This document shows positions 1-6,816 of a stretch of DNA of 14,600 nucleotides, piece after piece. Positions within the stretch are counted from its first letter, which is position 1, and each line of letters opens with the position of its first letter. The translations under genes and the position numbers were made by a program. The notes beneath the pieces were generated by a model. It searched no databases and had not been told where the DNA came from. It saw nothing but the letters and a program-made list of their open reading frames with translations. The stretch comes from Flavobacteriales bacterium (lineage in GTDB: Bacteria; Bacteroidota; Bacteroidia; Flavobacteriales_D; Parvicellaceae), in contig JALWSJ010000270.1 in the NCBI GenBank assembly GCA_026993705.1, positions 2,146 to 16,745 on the forward strand, read 5' to 3'.

Positions 1-42
1 AATTTTCGCATCTAATACTTCAATTTTGGTTTGATTTGGCAT
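1..42 (-). CDS. Start of an unidentified gene, cut by the left window edge
   Basis: An ATG on the minus strand at 42-40 opens a frame that stays free of stops to position 1 and reads MPNQTKIEVLDAKI. It begins 26 bases after the aminopeptidase stop codon, on the same strand, so it would be the next gene of the ribBA-aminopeptidase unit. Fourteen codons are too few to assign a family, and I do not recognise the product. The call rests only on strand, spacing and the open frame; a chance ORF cannot be excluded. Confidence 0.45.
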   Translation of the reverse strand, partial: MPNQTKIEVLDAKI

Positions 43-68
43 ATTTGTGTAGTGTTTAGAAAAAGCTA

Positions 69-1373
69 TTAATTATTTTTTTGTTGAGCCATTAATTCTT
101 CAATTTCTTCGGCTTCAATTGGGATATTTCGCATTAGGTTAAATGGTTCACCTTCTGCTTGAACAACAACATCATCTTCTAACCTAATACCTAGATTTTC
201 TTCTGGAATGTAGATGCCAGGTTCTACTGTAAAGACCATTCCTGCTTGGATTGGTTCGTTATACAATCCATAATCGTGCGTGTCTAATCCAATAAAGTGA
301 GAAGTGCCGTGCATAAAGTATTTTTTATACGCTGGTGACTCTGGGTTTTGATTAGCTATATCTTCTTTGGTTATTAATCCAAGTTTTAGTAGTTCAGCTT
401 CCATAATTTCCCCTACTTTTTTATGGTATTCAGGGATTAAAGTGCCAGGTACTAATAGTTTGGTTGCTTCTTTTTTTACATGTAAGACAGCGTTATATAC
501 TTCTTTTTGTCGTGGAGTGAATTTTCCATTGACTGGTACACAACGTGTTAAATCGGATTTGTAGTTGGCGTATTCGGCTCCGAAATCCATTAGGATAACA
601 TCACCATCTTTACAAACTTTATTATTGTCAATGTAATGAAGTACGCATGCACTGTATCCTGAAGCAATGATTGGTGTGTAAGAGAAACCTTGCGAACGAT
701 TATTTAAAAATTCGTGCATCAACTCTGCTTCAATGTTATACTCCATTACATTTGGTCGTATAAATGAAAGTAATCTTCTAAACCCTTTCTCGGTAATATC
801 ACACGCTTTTTGCATTAATTCTATTTCGATAGGATGTTTTACCGAACGGATTTTGTGCATAATAGGAGCGGAGCGTTCATACTCGTGTAAAGGAAATTTT
901 TCTTTATATTTCTTTCTAAAACGATCGTCTCTGGTTTCTGTTTCTTTATTAGCTCTTAAATGTTCGTTGGTATTCAAATAAACATTTTTGGCTTCGTACA
1001 TAAGTTGTTCAAAAATACGGTCAAAATCACTGAGCCAATATACGGTTTTGATACCAGAAATATCAAAGGCTTGTTCTTTATTCAATTTCGCCCCTTCCCA
1101 TATAGCGATGGTTTCGTTGGTTTCTTTTAAGAAAAGAATTTCACGGTGATTTTCGTCTTTAGCGTCAGGGAAGAGGACTAAAATACTTTCTTCTTGGTCA
1201 ACGCCCGAAAGGTAAAGTATATCGGTATTTTGAACGAAGGGCAAGGTGCTGTCGGCACTGCTGGTTATAATGTCGTTAGAATTAAATACAGCAATTGAAT
1301 CGGGTTTTAATTCTTTTATGAATTTATTTCTATTATGAATAAATAATTGGCGATCTATTTTTTCGTATTTCAT
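69..1373 (-). CDS. pepP: Aminopeptidase P family protein (Xaa-Pro aminopeptidase)
   Basis: Predicted metallopeptidase that removes an N-terminal residue preceding proline, normally in the cytoplasm. The 434-residue length fits family M24B with an N-terminal AMP_N domain (about 1-150) and a C-terminal pita-bread domain (about 175-425). The dinuclear metal ligands are all visible: D263 in DFGAEY, D274 in SDLTR, H359 in HGTSHFIGLDTHD, E384 in TVEPGIYIPE and E399 in GIRLEDD. H355 and H366 match the accessory histidines of E. coli PepP. No signal peptide is apparent. The ATG overlaps the ribBA stop as ATGA (1370-1373), so the two genes are probably translationally coupled in one transcript. The functional link to riboflavin synthesis is unclear and may be only positional. 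The family assignment is firm; the exact peptide substrate is inferred. Confidence 0.95.
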   Translation of the reverse strand: MKYEKIDRQLFIHNRNKFIKELKPDSIAVFNSNDIITSSADSTLPFVQNTDILYLSGVDQEESILVLFPDAKDENHREILFLKETNETIAIWEGAKLNKEQAFDISGIKTVYWLSDFDRIFEQLMYEAKNVYLNTNEHLRANKETETRDDRFRKKYKEKFPLHEYERSAPIMHKIRSVKHPIEIELMQKACDITEKGFRRLLSFIRPNVMEYNIEAELMHEFLNNRSQGFSYTPIIASGYSACVLHYIDNNKVCKDGDVILMDFGAEYANYKSDLTRCVPVNGKFTPRQKEVYNAVLHVKKEATKLLVPGTLIPEYHKKVGEIMEAELLKLGLITKEDIANQNPESPAYKKYFMHGTSHFIGLDTHDYGLYNEPIQAGMVFTVEPGIYIPEENLGIRLEDDVVVQAEGEPFNLMRNIPIEAEEIEELMAQQKNN

Positions 1374-2581
1374 TTGTAGTTAAATTTTAAACTGTGTCCC
1401 ATTTTTTCTTTTTTGGTCTTTAGATAAGACTCATTGTGTACATTGCATTGAATTTCAAGCGGAACATTTTCTACTATTTCAAGCCCATACCCCACAAGTC
1501 CTGTTCTTTTTTTAGGGTTATTGGTCATTAATCGCATCTTTCTAACGCCAAGTTTATGAAGAATTTGAGCACCAATACCATAATCTCTAGCATCTGCTTT
1601 GAAACCTAATTTTTCGTTAGCTTCTACCGTATCTAAACCTTCTTCTTGGAGTTTGTAGGCTTTCAATTTATTTAAGAGTCCAATTCCTCTACCTTCTTGA
1701 TTCATATATAGTACAACTCCTTTTCCTTCTTTTTCTACTTTGCGAAGAGCTTCCTCCAGTTGAGGTCCACAATCGCAACGAAGTGAGCCAAGAATATCTC
1801 CTGTAACGCAAGAAGAATGCACACGAACTAAAATAGGCTCATTTTCTTCCCATGTTCCCTTGGTCATAGCCAAGTGTTCTTCTCCTGTAGTAGGTACTCT
1901 AAAAGCAGTAAGATTAAAGTCGCCAAATTTTGTAGGCATCTTAACGGTTACTACTTCTTCTACCAAAGATTCGTGTTCCATTCTATAATGGATTAAATCT
2001 TCAATGGTTATGATTTTTAAATTGTGTTCTTTGGCGATTTCCATTAGTTGAGGTAAACGAGCCATTGAACCGTCTTCATTAAGAATTTCAACCAAAACTC
2101 CAGCAGGTTCTAAACCTGCCAATCGAGCTAAATCTACACTGGCTTCGGTATGACCGGCTCTTCTTAAAACACCTCCATCTCTAGCTCTTAATGGAAAAAT
2201 ATGCCCAGGTCTCCCTAAATCTTCTGGTTTCGTGTTAGGATCAACTAATGCTTTTATGGTTTTAGCTCTGTCGCTTGCAGAAATTCCCGTCGTACACCCT
2301 TGTCCGATTAAGTCTACTGAAACGGTAAAAGGTGTGGCATGAAGAACGGTATTATGTGTAACCATTAAGTCTAAATCTAATTCATCGCATCGTTTAGCAG
2401 TGAGCGGTGCACAAATTAATCCCCTTCCGTAGCGAGCCATAAAATTGACAATTTCTGGCGTAATATTAGAAGCGGCGGTAACAAAATCTCCTTCGTTTTC
2501 ACGGTCTTCATCATCCACAACGATAATTACTTTTCCGTTTTTTAAGTCTTCCAGAGCTTCCTCTATTGTATTTAATTTCAT
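1370..2581 (-). CDS. ribBA: Bifunctional 3,4-dihydroxy-2-butanone-4-phosphate synthase / GTP cyclohydrolase II
   Basis: Supplies both branches of riboflavin synthesis: the N-terminal RibB domain (about 1-200) turns ribulose 5-phosphate into dihydroxybutanone phosphate, and the C-terminal RibA domain (about 208-400) opens GTP. In RibB the acidic loop DDEDRENEGD (23-32) and the block RRAGHTEASVDLARLAGL (140-157) are present. In RibA the zinc cysteines C258, C269 and C271 lie in SSCVTGDILGSLRCDCG, and QEGRGIGL (295-302) is intact, so both halves look catalytic; this is not a degenerate RibBA with a dead RibA half. The 403-residue length is standard. The gene heads a minus-strand unit with the overlapping aminopeptidase gene. 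Its leader contains a strong hairpin but no FMN riboswitch that I can recognise. Confidence 0.97.
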   Translation of the reverse strand: MKLNTIEEALEDLKNGKVIIVVDDEDRENEGDFVTAASNITPEIVNFMARYGRGLICAPLTAKRCDELDLDLMVTHNTVLHATPFTVSVDLIGQGCTTGISASDRAKTIKALVDPNTKPEDLGRPGHIFPLRARDGGVLRRAGHTEASVDLARLAGLEPAGVLVEILNEDGSMARLPQLMEIAKEHNLKIITIEDLIHYRMEHESLVEEVVTVKMPTKFGDFNLTAFRVPTTGEEHLAMTKGTWEENEPILVRVHSSCVTGDILGSLRCDCGPQLEEALRKVEKEGKGVVLYMNQEGRGIGLLNKLKAYKLQEEGLDTVEANEKLGFKADARDYGIGAQILHKLGVRKMRLMTNNPKKRTGLVGYGLEIVENVPLEIQCNVHNESYLKTKKEKMGHSLKFNYK

Positions 2582-2598
2582 TATTATTGCTATTGCAG

Positions 2599-2638
2599 TG
2601 CCTTGTTTTAGTTAAGCGGTAATTAAACTAAAAAGGCA
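2599..2638 (-). promoter_or_regulatory. Hairpin in the ribBA leader
   Basis: On the minus strand a 40-base inverted repeat lies 17 bases upstream of the ribBA ATG. The outer stem pairs AAGGCA with TGCCTT (2633-2638 with 2599-2604). The inner stem pairs TTAGTTAA (2608-2615) with TTAAACTAA (2623-2631), with one bulged base and a 7-base apical loop. An alternative pairing of ATTGC (2636-2640) with GCAAT (2592-2596) competes with the outer stem. No U-tract follows on the minus strand, so it does not look like an intrinsic terminator there. A leader-control role is inferred from position only. Confidence 0.45.
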
Positions 2639-2669
2639 ATTCTTTTTTAAAAAGATGTAAAATCCGATA

Positions 2670-2677
2670 CAAAGATA
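2670..2677 (-). promoter_or_regulatory. Candidate Bacteroidota -7 element for ribBA
   Basis: The minus strand reads TATCTTTG, an exact match to the Bacteroidota -7 consensus TAnnTTTG. The start of transcription would fall near 2664-2666, giving a leader of about 83 bases that includes the hairpin at 2599-2638. No clear TTG -33 element is seen at the expected spacing, so support is moderate. Confidence 0.4.
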
Positions 2678-2791
2678 AGAAAGATACTGAAGATGTTTAA
2701 ACGATATGAGAAAAAGGTTTTGCTGAAAGATTCAAAAAAGTCATAAAAATAAGTTATTTCTATTCAATACGGCAAACTTTAAAATTATAGT

Positions 2792-2799
2792 TACTTTTG
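2792..2799 (+). promoter_or_regulatory. Candidate Bacteroidota -7 element for lhgO
   Basis: TACTTTTG matches TAnnTTTG and lies 57 bases upstream of the lhgO ATG. A good -33 TTG is not evident upstream. It is divergent from the ribBA element about 115 bases away. Confidence 0.35.
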
Positions 2800-2856
2800 T
2801 GAGCAAAAGTTAAATTTAGCAATTTCTTTTTTGCCAAAACTAAAATATAAAGAAAA

Positions 2857-4080
2857 ATGGCTGAACAAAAAAAGTATGATATAGCAATTATAGGAGGAGG
2901 AATAGTAGGTGCAGCAACGCTCTACAAATTACAAAAAGCCTATCCTAATTTAACGATTGCTCTTATTGAAAAAGAAGAACATTTAGCTGATCACCAAACG
3001 GGAAATAACTCTGGTGTGATTCATTCGGGGTTGTATTATGCTCCAGGTTCTTTAAAAGCTAAAAATTGCGTAAAAGGACGACATGAACTTGTTGATTTTG
3101 CTCAGAAATATGGCGTAGCACACGATGTTTGTGGAAAAGTTGTGGTAGCAACGAAAGAAAGTGAATTGCCGTTTATGGACAAAATTTTTCAAAATGGAAT
3201 TGCGAATAATACCGAAGGGATAGAGAAAATAACAGGCGAACAGGTAAAAGATATAGAGCCTCATGTCGAGGGAATTGCTGGAATTTGGGTGCCATGTACG
3301 GGAATTATTGATTATAGGGGAGCGACAGAAAAAATGGTAGAAGTAGCGGTAGGCATAAACTCGAATAGCGATGTCTTTTTAGGACGAGAAGCACAAGGAT
3401 TTGTCCATCATGAAAATTACTCGGAAATAAAAACGAACAAAGGCGATTTACAAGCGAATAAACTAATCTTTTGCGGTGGACTTCAAGCGGATAGATTAGC
3501 TCGAAAAGATGGGGTGAAAATAAAGGAGAAAGTTGTCGGTTTTAGAGGCGACTATTATGAGTTGACAGACGAGGCTAAACATAAAGTAAAAAATCTAATT
3601 TATCCAGTCCCTAATCCTGATTTTCCGTTTTTGGGTGTTCACTTTACGCGAATGACTAACGGAGAAATAGAATGTGGACCTAATGCTGTATTCACGTTTA
3701 AAAGAGAAGGCTATGGCAAGACCGATTTTAGCTTAAAAGATACAGCAAGTGCTTTGTCTTATTCAGGAACATGGAAGTTGTTCTTTAAGAATATGAGTTT
3801 CGGTATAAATGAGTATAGAAGAGCTTTTTCTAAGAAGTTATTTCTAAAAACTTTGCAAGGACTAATTCCATTATTAACAATGGATGATATTAAACCTGGT
3901 CGTTCTGGGGTTAGAGCTTTATTGTTGAGCGAAGATGGAGATACAAGAGATGATTTTAGGATTGAATATGGGAAAAATAGTATTCATGTATTGAACGCTC
4001 CTTCTCCGGCAGCTACAGCATCTTTGGCGATTGGTGAAGAGATTTTAGAAATGGCAAAAAAACATTTCGATTTGGAATAA
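2857..4080 (+). CDS. lhgO: L-2-hydroxyglutarate oxidase (FAD-dependent)
   Basis: Predicted flavoenzyme of the DAO/LhgO family that oxidises L-2-hydroxyglutarate to 2-oxoglutarate; in E. coli it delivers electrons to the membrane quinone pool. The N-terminal dinucleotide fold shows GGGIVG at 13-18, followed by the acidic strand end E38 in IEKEEHLADHQTGNNSG. The block NSGVIHSGLYYAPGSLKA (51-68) is a family signature and contains H56. The 407-residue length is close to E. coli LhgO (about 422). There is no signal peptide and no transmembrane helix. The gene stands alone, divergent from ribBA, with the helicase gene 77 bases downstream. No hydroxyglutarate or CsiD-type partner gene is nearby, so a housekeeping role in removing L-2-hydroxyglutarate formed by side reactions is the likely context; that part is inference. 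Confidence 0.93.
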   Translation: MAEQKKYDIAIIGGGIVGAATLYKLQKAYPNLTIALIEKEEHLADHQTGNNSGVIHSGLYYAPGSLKAKNCVKGRHELVDFAQKYGVAHDVCGKVVVATKESELPFMDKIFQNGIANNTEGIEKITGEQVKDIEPHVEGIAGIWVPCTGIIDYRGATEKMVEVAVGINSNSDVFLGREAQGFVHHENYSEIKTNKGDLQANKLIFCGGLQADRLARKDGVKIKEKVVGFRGDYYELTDEAKHKVKNLIYPVPNPDFPFLGVHFTRMTNGEIECGPNAVFTFKREGYGKTDFSLKDTASALSYSGTWKLFFKNMSFGINEYRRAFSKKLFLKTLQGLIPLLTMDDIKPGRSGVRALLLSEDGDTRDDFRIEYGKNSIHVLNAPSPAATASLAIGEEILEMAKKHFDLE

Positions 4081-4157
4081 GTAAATTTCTGTGTCATAAA
4101 ATTATTTTAGGATACAAAAACTCACAATAGGGGAAAGTATGCCCTAAAAATAAGGAT

Positions 4158-5480
4158 ATGAGATTAACTGAATTACAACAAAAAGCACTTGAAAACCTTC
4201 CGATTAAGGCGTTAAATTCAATGCAGAAGGAATTTATTGAAGCAAGTGAAAAGGAAAGTAATTTAGTGCTTCTTTCACCAACGGGAACGGGTAAAACCTT
4301 TGCTTTTTTGTTGGCTTTACTCCAAAAAATAGATTGGAAGAAAAAGGGAGAAATCCAAGCGTTAATCATTACGCCTTCGCGAGAATTGGCAACGCAAATA
4401 GAAACCGTTTTCAAATCGTTCAAATTGCCAGTAAAAATTAATTCGGTTTATGGCGGTCATAAAATAAAAACAGAGGTAAATAATTTTATTGAGCCACCAA
4501 CGATTTTAGTAGGGACACCAGGTAGGGTAGAAGACCACATAAATCGAAAAAACTTTACTACTTCAACCATTCATACGCTTGTGTTAGATGAGTTTGATAA
4601 GTCGTTGGAATTAGGCTTTCAAGAGGAAATAAAACACATCGTAAGCAGTTTACCGAACTTAAAAAACAGGCTATTAACCTCGGCGACAAACCTAAAAAAC
4701 AAACCAAAATATCTAGGGGTAGAAACGTATAAAGAAATAAATTACCTCCAAGAACAAAAGGTTAAAGGATTGGAGTTGTGGGAAGTACGTGCCGAAGAAA
4801 ACGACAAGCTAGATGTGCTTATTCGTCTAATCGGCGAAATAGGAAATGCCCCTACACTCATTTTTTGTAATCATCGAGAAGCTGTTGACAGAATCGCTCG
4901 TTTATTGACCAAAACAGGTATTCCAGCAGGGGTGTTTCATGGCGGATTGCCGCAAAATGAGCGGGAAAGAGCCTTGGTAAAATTTAGAAATGGAAGTGTC
5001 AATTTGTTGGTAACGACTGATTTAGCTTCAAGAGGGCTAGACATACCAAGCATCAAAAACATTGTTCACTATCAATTGCCCCCCAAGGAAGACGCTTACA
5101 TTCACCGAAACGGTCGAACGGCGAGGATGCAAGAAAAAGGAAGCTCGTATTTGGTGTTTTCAGAGGACGAAAATGTACCCGAATATATCCAGAATGAACT
5201 CCAATTCAAAGCCTTAGAAGAAGAATTATTTTTACCCGAAACACCTCAATGGAAAACCCTGTATATTGGTGGGGGCAAAAAAGATAAAATCAATAAGATA
5301 GATGTCGTGGGATTCTTAATCAAAAAAGGCAATTTAGCAAAAGAAGACATCGGAAAAATAGAGGTGTTTGATAATATGATTTATGTGGCAATCAATGCCG
5401 AGAAAGCCGAATCTGTTTTGCAGGATTTACGTGGCGAAAAAATAAAGAAAAAACGGTGTAAAATAGCTATTTCAAAGTAG
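4158..5480 (+). CDS. DEAD-box ATP-dependent RNA helicase with DbpA-like RNA-binding tail
   Basis: Superfamily 2 RNA helicase, expected to unwind or remodel RNA, for example in ribosome assembly or RNA decay. Motifs in order: Q-motif region ending in NSMQ (20-23), motif I SPTGTGKT (40-47), Ia TPSRELA (72-78), Ib GTPGR (119-123), motif II DEFD (144-147), motif III SAT (175-177), IV LIFCNHR (234-240), V TTDLASRGLDIP (286-297), VI HRNGRTAR (316-323). Residues about 366-440, starting LYIGGGKKDKI, resemble the DbpA C-terminal RNA-binding domain, which in E. coli DbpA recognises 23S rRNA hairpin 92. Motif II is DEFD rather than DEAD and motif VI has N where I is usual. The start at 4158 places the Q region properly. 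A composite repeat begins 5 bases after the stop. Confidence 0.93.
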   Translation: MRLTELQQKALENLPIKALNSMQKEFIEASEKESNLVLLSPTGTGKTFAFLLALLQKIDWKKKGEIQALIITPSRELATQIETVFKSFKLPVKINSVYGGHKIKTEVNNFIEPPTILVGTPGRVEDHINRKNFTTSTIHTLVLDEFDKSLELGFQEEIKHIVSSLPNLKNRLLTSATNLKNKPKYLGVETYKEINYLQEQKVKGLELWEVRAEENDKLDVLIRLIGEIGNAPTLIFCNHREAVDRIARLLTKTGIPAGVFHGGLPQNERERALVKFRNGSVNLLVTTDLASRGLDIPSIKNIVHYQLPPKEDAYIHRNGRTARMQEKGSSYLVFSEDENVPEYIQNELQFKALEEELFLPETPQWKTLYIGGGKKDKINKIDVVGFLIKKGNLAKEDIGKIEVFDNMIYVAINAEKAESVLQDLRGEKIKKKRCKIAISK

Positions 5481-5485
5481 TGTTT

Positions 5486-5627
5486 GGGCGTTCCCTTTAC
5501 AGCATAAAAATAATGTTCCGTTGACACTACACAATATTTTAACGCTGTAAAGGTCGGGCTATCCGTTATATCTTTTGTGTTGCATATATGCAACAACACA
5601 AAAGGATGCCACTCCTATCCCTAACGC
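5486..5627 (+). repeat. Composite intergenic repeat, copy A (conserved blocks with variable hairpin)
   Basis: Conserved blocks in order are GGGCGTTCCC (5486-5495), GGTCGGGCTATCC (5552-5564), TTTTGTGTTGCA (5573-5584), CAACAACACAAAAGGA (5591-5606) and CTATCCCTAACGC (5615-5627). Between the first two lies a hairpin: CCTTTACAGC (5494-5503) pairs with GCTGTAAAGG (5544-5553), and inside it AAAATAATGT pairs with ACAATATTTT with one mismatch. A second helix joins GGCTATCC (5557-5564) to GGATGCC (5604-5610) and encloses CTTTTGTGTTGCA (5572-5584) paired with TGCAACAACACAAAAG (5589-5604). The same blocks recur in inverted orientation at 12947-13093 around a different hairpin. The element begins 5 bases after the helicase stop and shares its orientation. 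It resembles, from memory, repeats common between genes in Flavobacteriia; I cannot name the family. Confidence 0.8.
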
Positions 5628-5773
5628 AAGTGGAATGAGTGCATAGAAAGTGAGTTTTAGTTTCTTTAAACGATGAAGAAAATTTTTGCATAGCCGAGCT
5701 ATGGAAAAATTTTATGAAGAAGTATAAAGGAAATAAAAACACTTTATAGTGCTCATTATACTTGTGTTAGGGA
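5618..5773 (+). repeat. Long near-complete inverted repeat (about 76-base arms, 3-base loop)
   Basis: The left arm begins TCCCTAACGCAAG and ends TTTTTGCATAGC at 5694; the right arm begins GCTATGGAAAAATTTT at 5698 and ends TTGTGTTAGGGA at 5773. The loop is CGA. The arms pair along most of their length with small indels. Several differences are G-T pairs when read as plus-strand RNA, for example ACGCAAG against CTTGTGT and GAGTGC against GTGCTC, which would be A-C mismatches on the other strand. That hints at a plus-strand RNA structure. It overlaps the CCCTAACGC end of the composite element. No transposase is present. A partial copy follows at 5778-5904. Confidence 0.8.
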
Positions 5774-5777
5774 TGCG

Positions 5778-5904
5778 TCCCTAACGCAAGTGGAATGAGT
5801 GCATAGAAAGTGAATTTTAGTTTCTTTAGATGAAGAAAAATTCTTTGCTTAGCTATGGAAAAAATGTTTCTTTCATTTTTAAAATTCTATACCTCATATT
5901 TGCG
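5778..5904 (+). repeat. Second, shortened copy of the long hairpin
   Basis: Bases 5778-5828 repeat 5618-5668 with a single substitution across 51 bases, exactly 160 bases downstream. Similarity continues with indels through AGCTATGGAAAAA. The right side is eroded: CTATACCTCATATTTGCG (5887-5904) still pairs with the left arm, but about 30 bases of the stem are missing. The two units therefore form a tandem of hairpins, the first intact and the second decaying. The repeat ends 20 bases before the stop of the small ORF on the other strand. Confidence 0.7.
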
Positions 5905-5923
5905 AACTTGATAAAAGTGTTTT

Positions 5924-6073
5924 CTATGGTTTTATCTTTACTATTTTACCATCTTTCATAATCACAAGTTCACTATTTTTTTCCTTTTTATACACGATAA
6001 GTCTTTCATATACTTTTTCAAGTCCTTTCACGATTTTATCTTTTAATTCGATTTGTTTATCTTTTTTCGTCAT
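5924..6073 (-). CDS. Small 49-residue companion protein of the zeta-like kinase
   Basis: The ORF reads MTKKDKQIELKDKIVKGL at its start and ends NSELVIMKDGKIVKIKP before a TAG. It overlaps the kinase 3' end by 17 bases. An in-frame TAA at 6085-6083 lies just upstream of the ATG, so this is the only start. The product is lysine-rich, with a predicted N-terminal helix (about 5-30) and a short C-terminal beta hairpin. From memory, small proteins with a similar helix followed by 'KNSxLVxxxDGKxVxxxP' accompany COG4185-type P-loop kinases, where they are suspected antitoxins. The sequence and overlap support a real gene; an antitoxin role is inference. It is short enough for gene finders to miss. 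Confidence 0.75.
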   Translation of the reverse strand: MTKKDKQIELKDKIVKGLEKVYERLIVYKKEKNSELVIMKDGKIVKIKP

Positions 6074-6644
6074 AAAATTTCTTTAGTTGGTTAAACTTGT
6101 TACTAATTATTTTTATATCTTCATCGTTCCCAATTTTGTGGGCAATTAATTCGTGTATTCCATATGAATTGTCAAAAATTAAAGCACTATCAGTAATCGG
6201 AAGGTAAATTTCAAATAAGTTGTAAATTCCTTTGAGATACCTTCGTTCGATTACATCTTCTGGTATGTTATGACCACCTTCTTTAACTCTTGTTTTTACA
6301 CGTTCTTTTGCTAATTCAATATTATTTAACCAAAAGAACAGTAATGTTACTGTATATCCTTGCTCTTTGGCTTTTAAAATTTTATTTTTATAACTTCTTG
6401 TTGATAAAGTTGTTTCAAAGGCAAAATCTTCATTTTCTTCAAGAAGAGTATTAATTCTATTTAGCATTATTCTTCCTGCTTCAAAAGATACTGTTTCAGG
6501 TTGAAAAGGTGAAAGACCTTTAGCTATTTCATCTGCATTAACAAATTCTTTACATTCTATAATTTCGGGTAATATCGTATAAGATGCAGTTGTTTTTCCT
6601 GCACCATTACAGCCCGCTATAATATAAAGATTTTTATCTCTCAT
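6057..6644 (-). CDS. Zeta-toxin-like P-loop kinase (COG4185-type)
   Basis: A 195-residue P-loop NTPase. The Walker A motif is GCNGAGKTT at 11-19. NADEIAKGLSPF (37-48) corresponds to the substrate-side loop with D39. FETTLS (76-81) and the region RVKTRVKEGGHNIP (115-128), with R115 and R119, match the lid of zeta/PezT-like kinases. Zeta toxins phosphorylate UDP-N-acetylglucosamine; the substrate of this branch (often annotated 'AAA ATPase' or 'predicted ABC-type ATPase') is not established to my knowledge. A 49-codon ORF overlaps the 3' end, so the pair may be a toxin-antitoxin module with the kinase first; classical epsilon-zeta has the antitoxin first. The next gene upstream on the same strand, trmH, ends 172 bases away. 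Family assignment is good; toxicity is inference. Confidence 0.85.
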   Translation of the reverse strand: MRDKNLYIIAGCNGAGKTTASYTILPEIIECKEFVNADEIAKGLSPFQPETVSFEAGRIMLNRINTLLEENEDFAFETTLSTRSYKNKILKAKEQGYTVTLLFFWLNNIELAKERVKTRVKEGGHNIPEDVIERRYLKGIYNLFEIYLPITDSALIFDNSYGIHELIAHKIGNDEDIKIISNKFNQLKKFYDEKR

Positions 6645-6816
6645 TCTATGAACTACGAAAAAAATATATTTAAGTTTCTTTAAGAGTGTTTTTATTTACC
6701 CATAAATCCGCAAGTGATTTTGTTATGAAAATCAAAATACGTATTAACTACTGAGAATAATTGGAGGGCAATGAAGAATTAGGTTTTGTACAAGTAAAAC
6801 GCAGAAGAGCTAAAAA

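Noticed and set aside
2599..2648. Plus-strand intrinsic terminator (hairpin followed by TTCTTTTTT)
   Set aside because: No plus-strand gene ends upstream of it; the hairpin makes more sense in the ribBA leader on the minus strand.
2582..2856. FMN riboswitch upstream of ribBA
   Set aside because: None of the conserved RFN blocks is visible and the predicted leader, about 83 bases, is too short.
4128..4146. Small hairpin TAGGG/CCCTA before the helicase start
   Set aside because: Only five base pairs with a nine-base loop; too weak to report as a feature.
5381..5599. 72-codon minus-strand ORF across the end of the helicase gene
   Set aside because: It is antisense to well-conserved helicase codons and to the repeat; no start signal or recognisable product.
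5486..5904. CRISPR array
   Set aside because: Repeats here are two large hairpin units with a 160-base period, not short repeats with unique spacers, and no cas gene is present.
5486..5904. Insertion sequence
   Set aside because: The terminal inverted repeats are suggestive, but there is no transposase ORF. At most this is a non-autonomous element.
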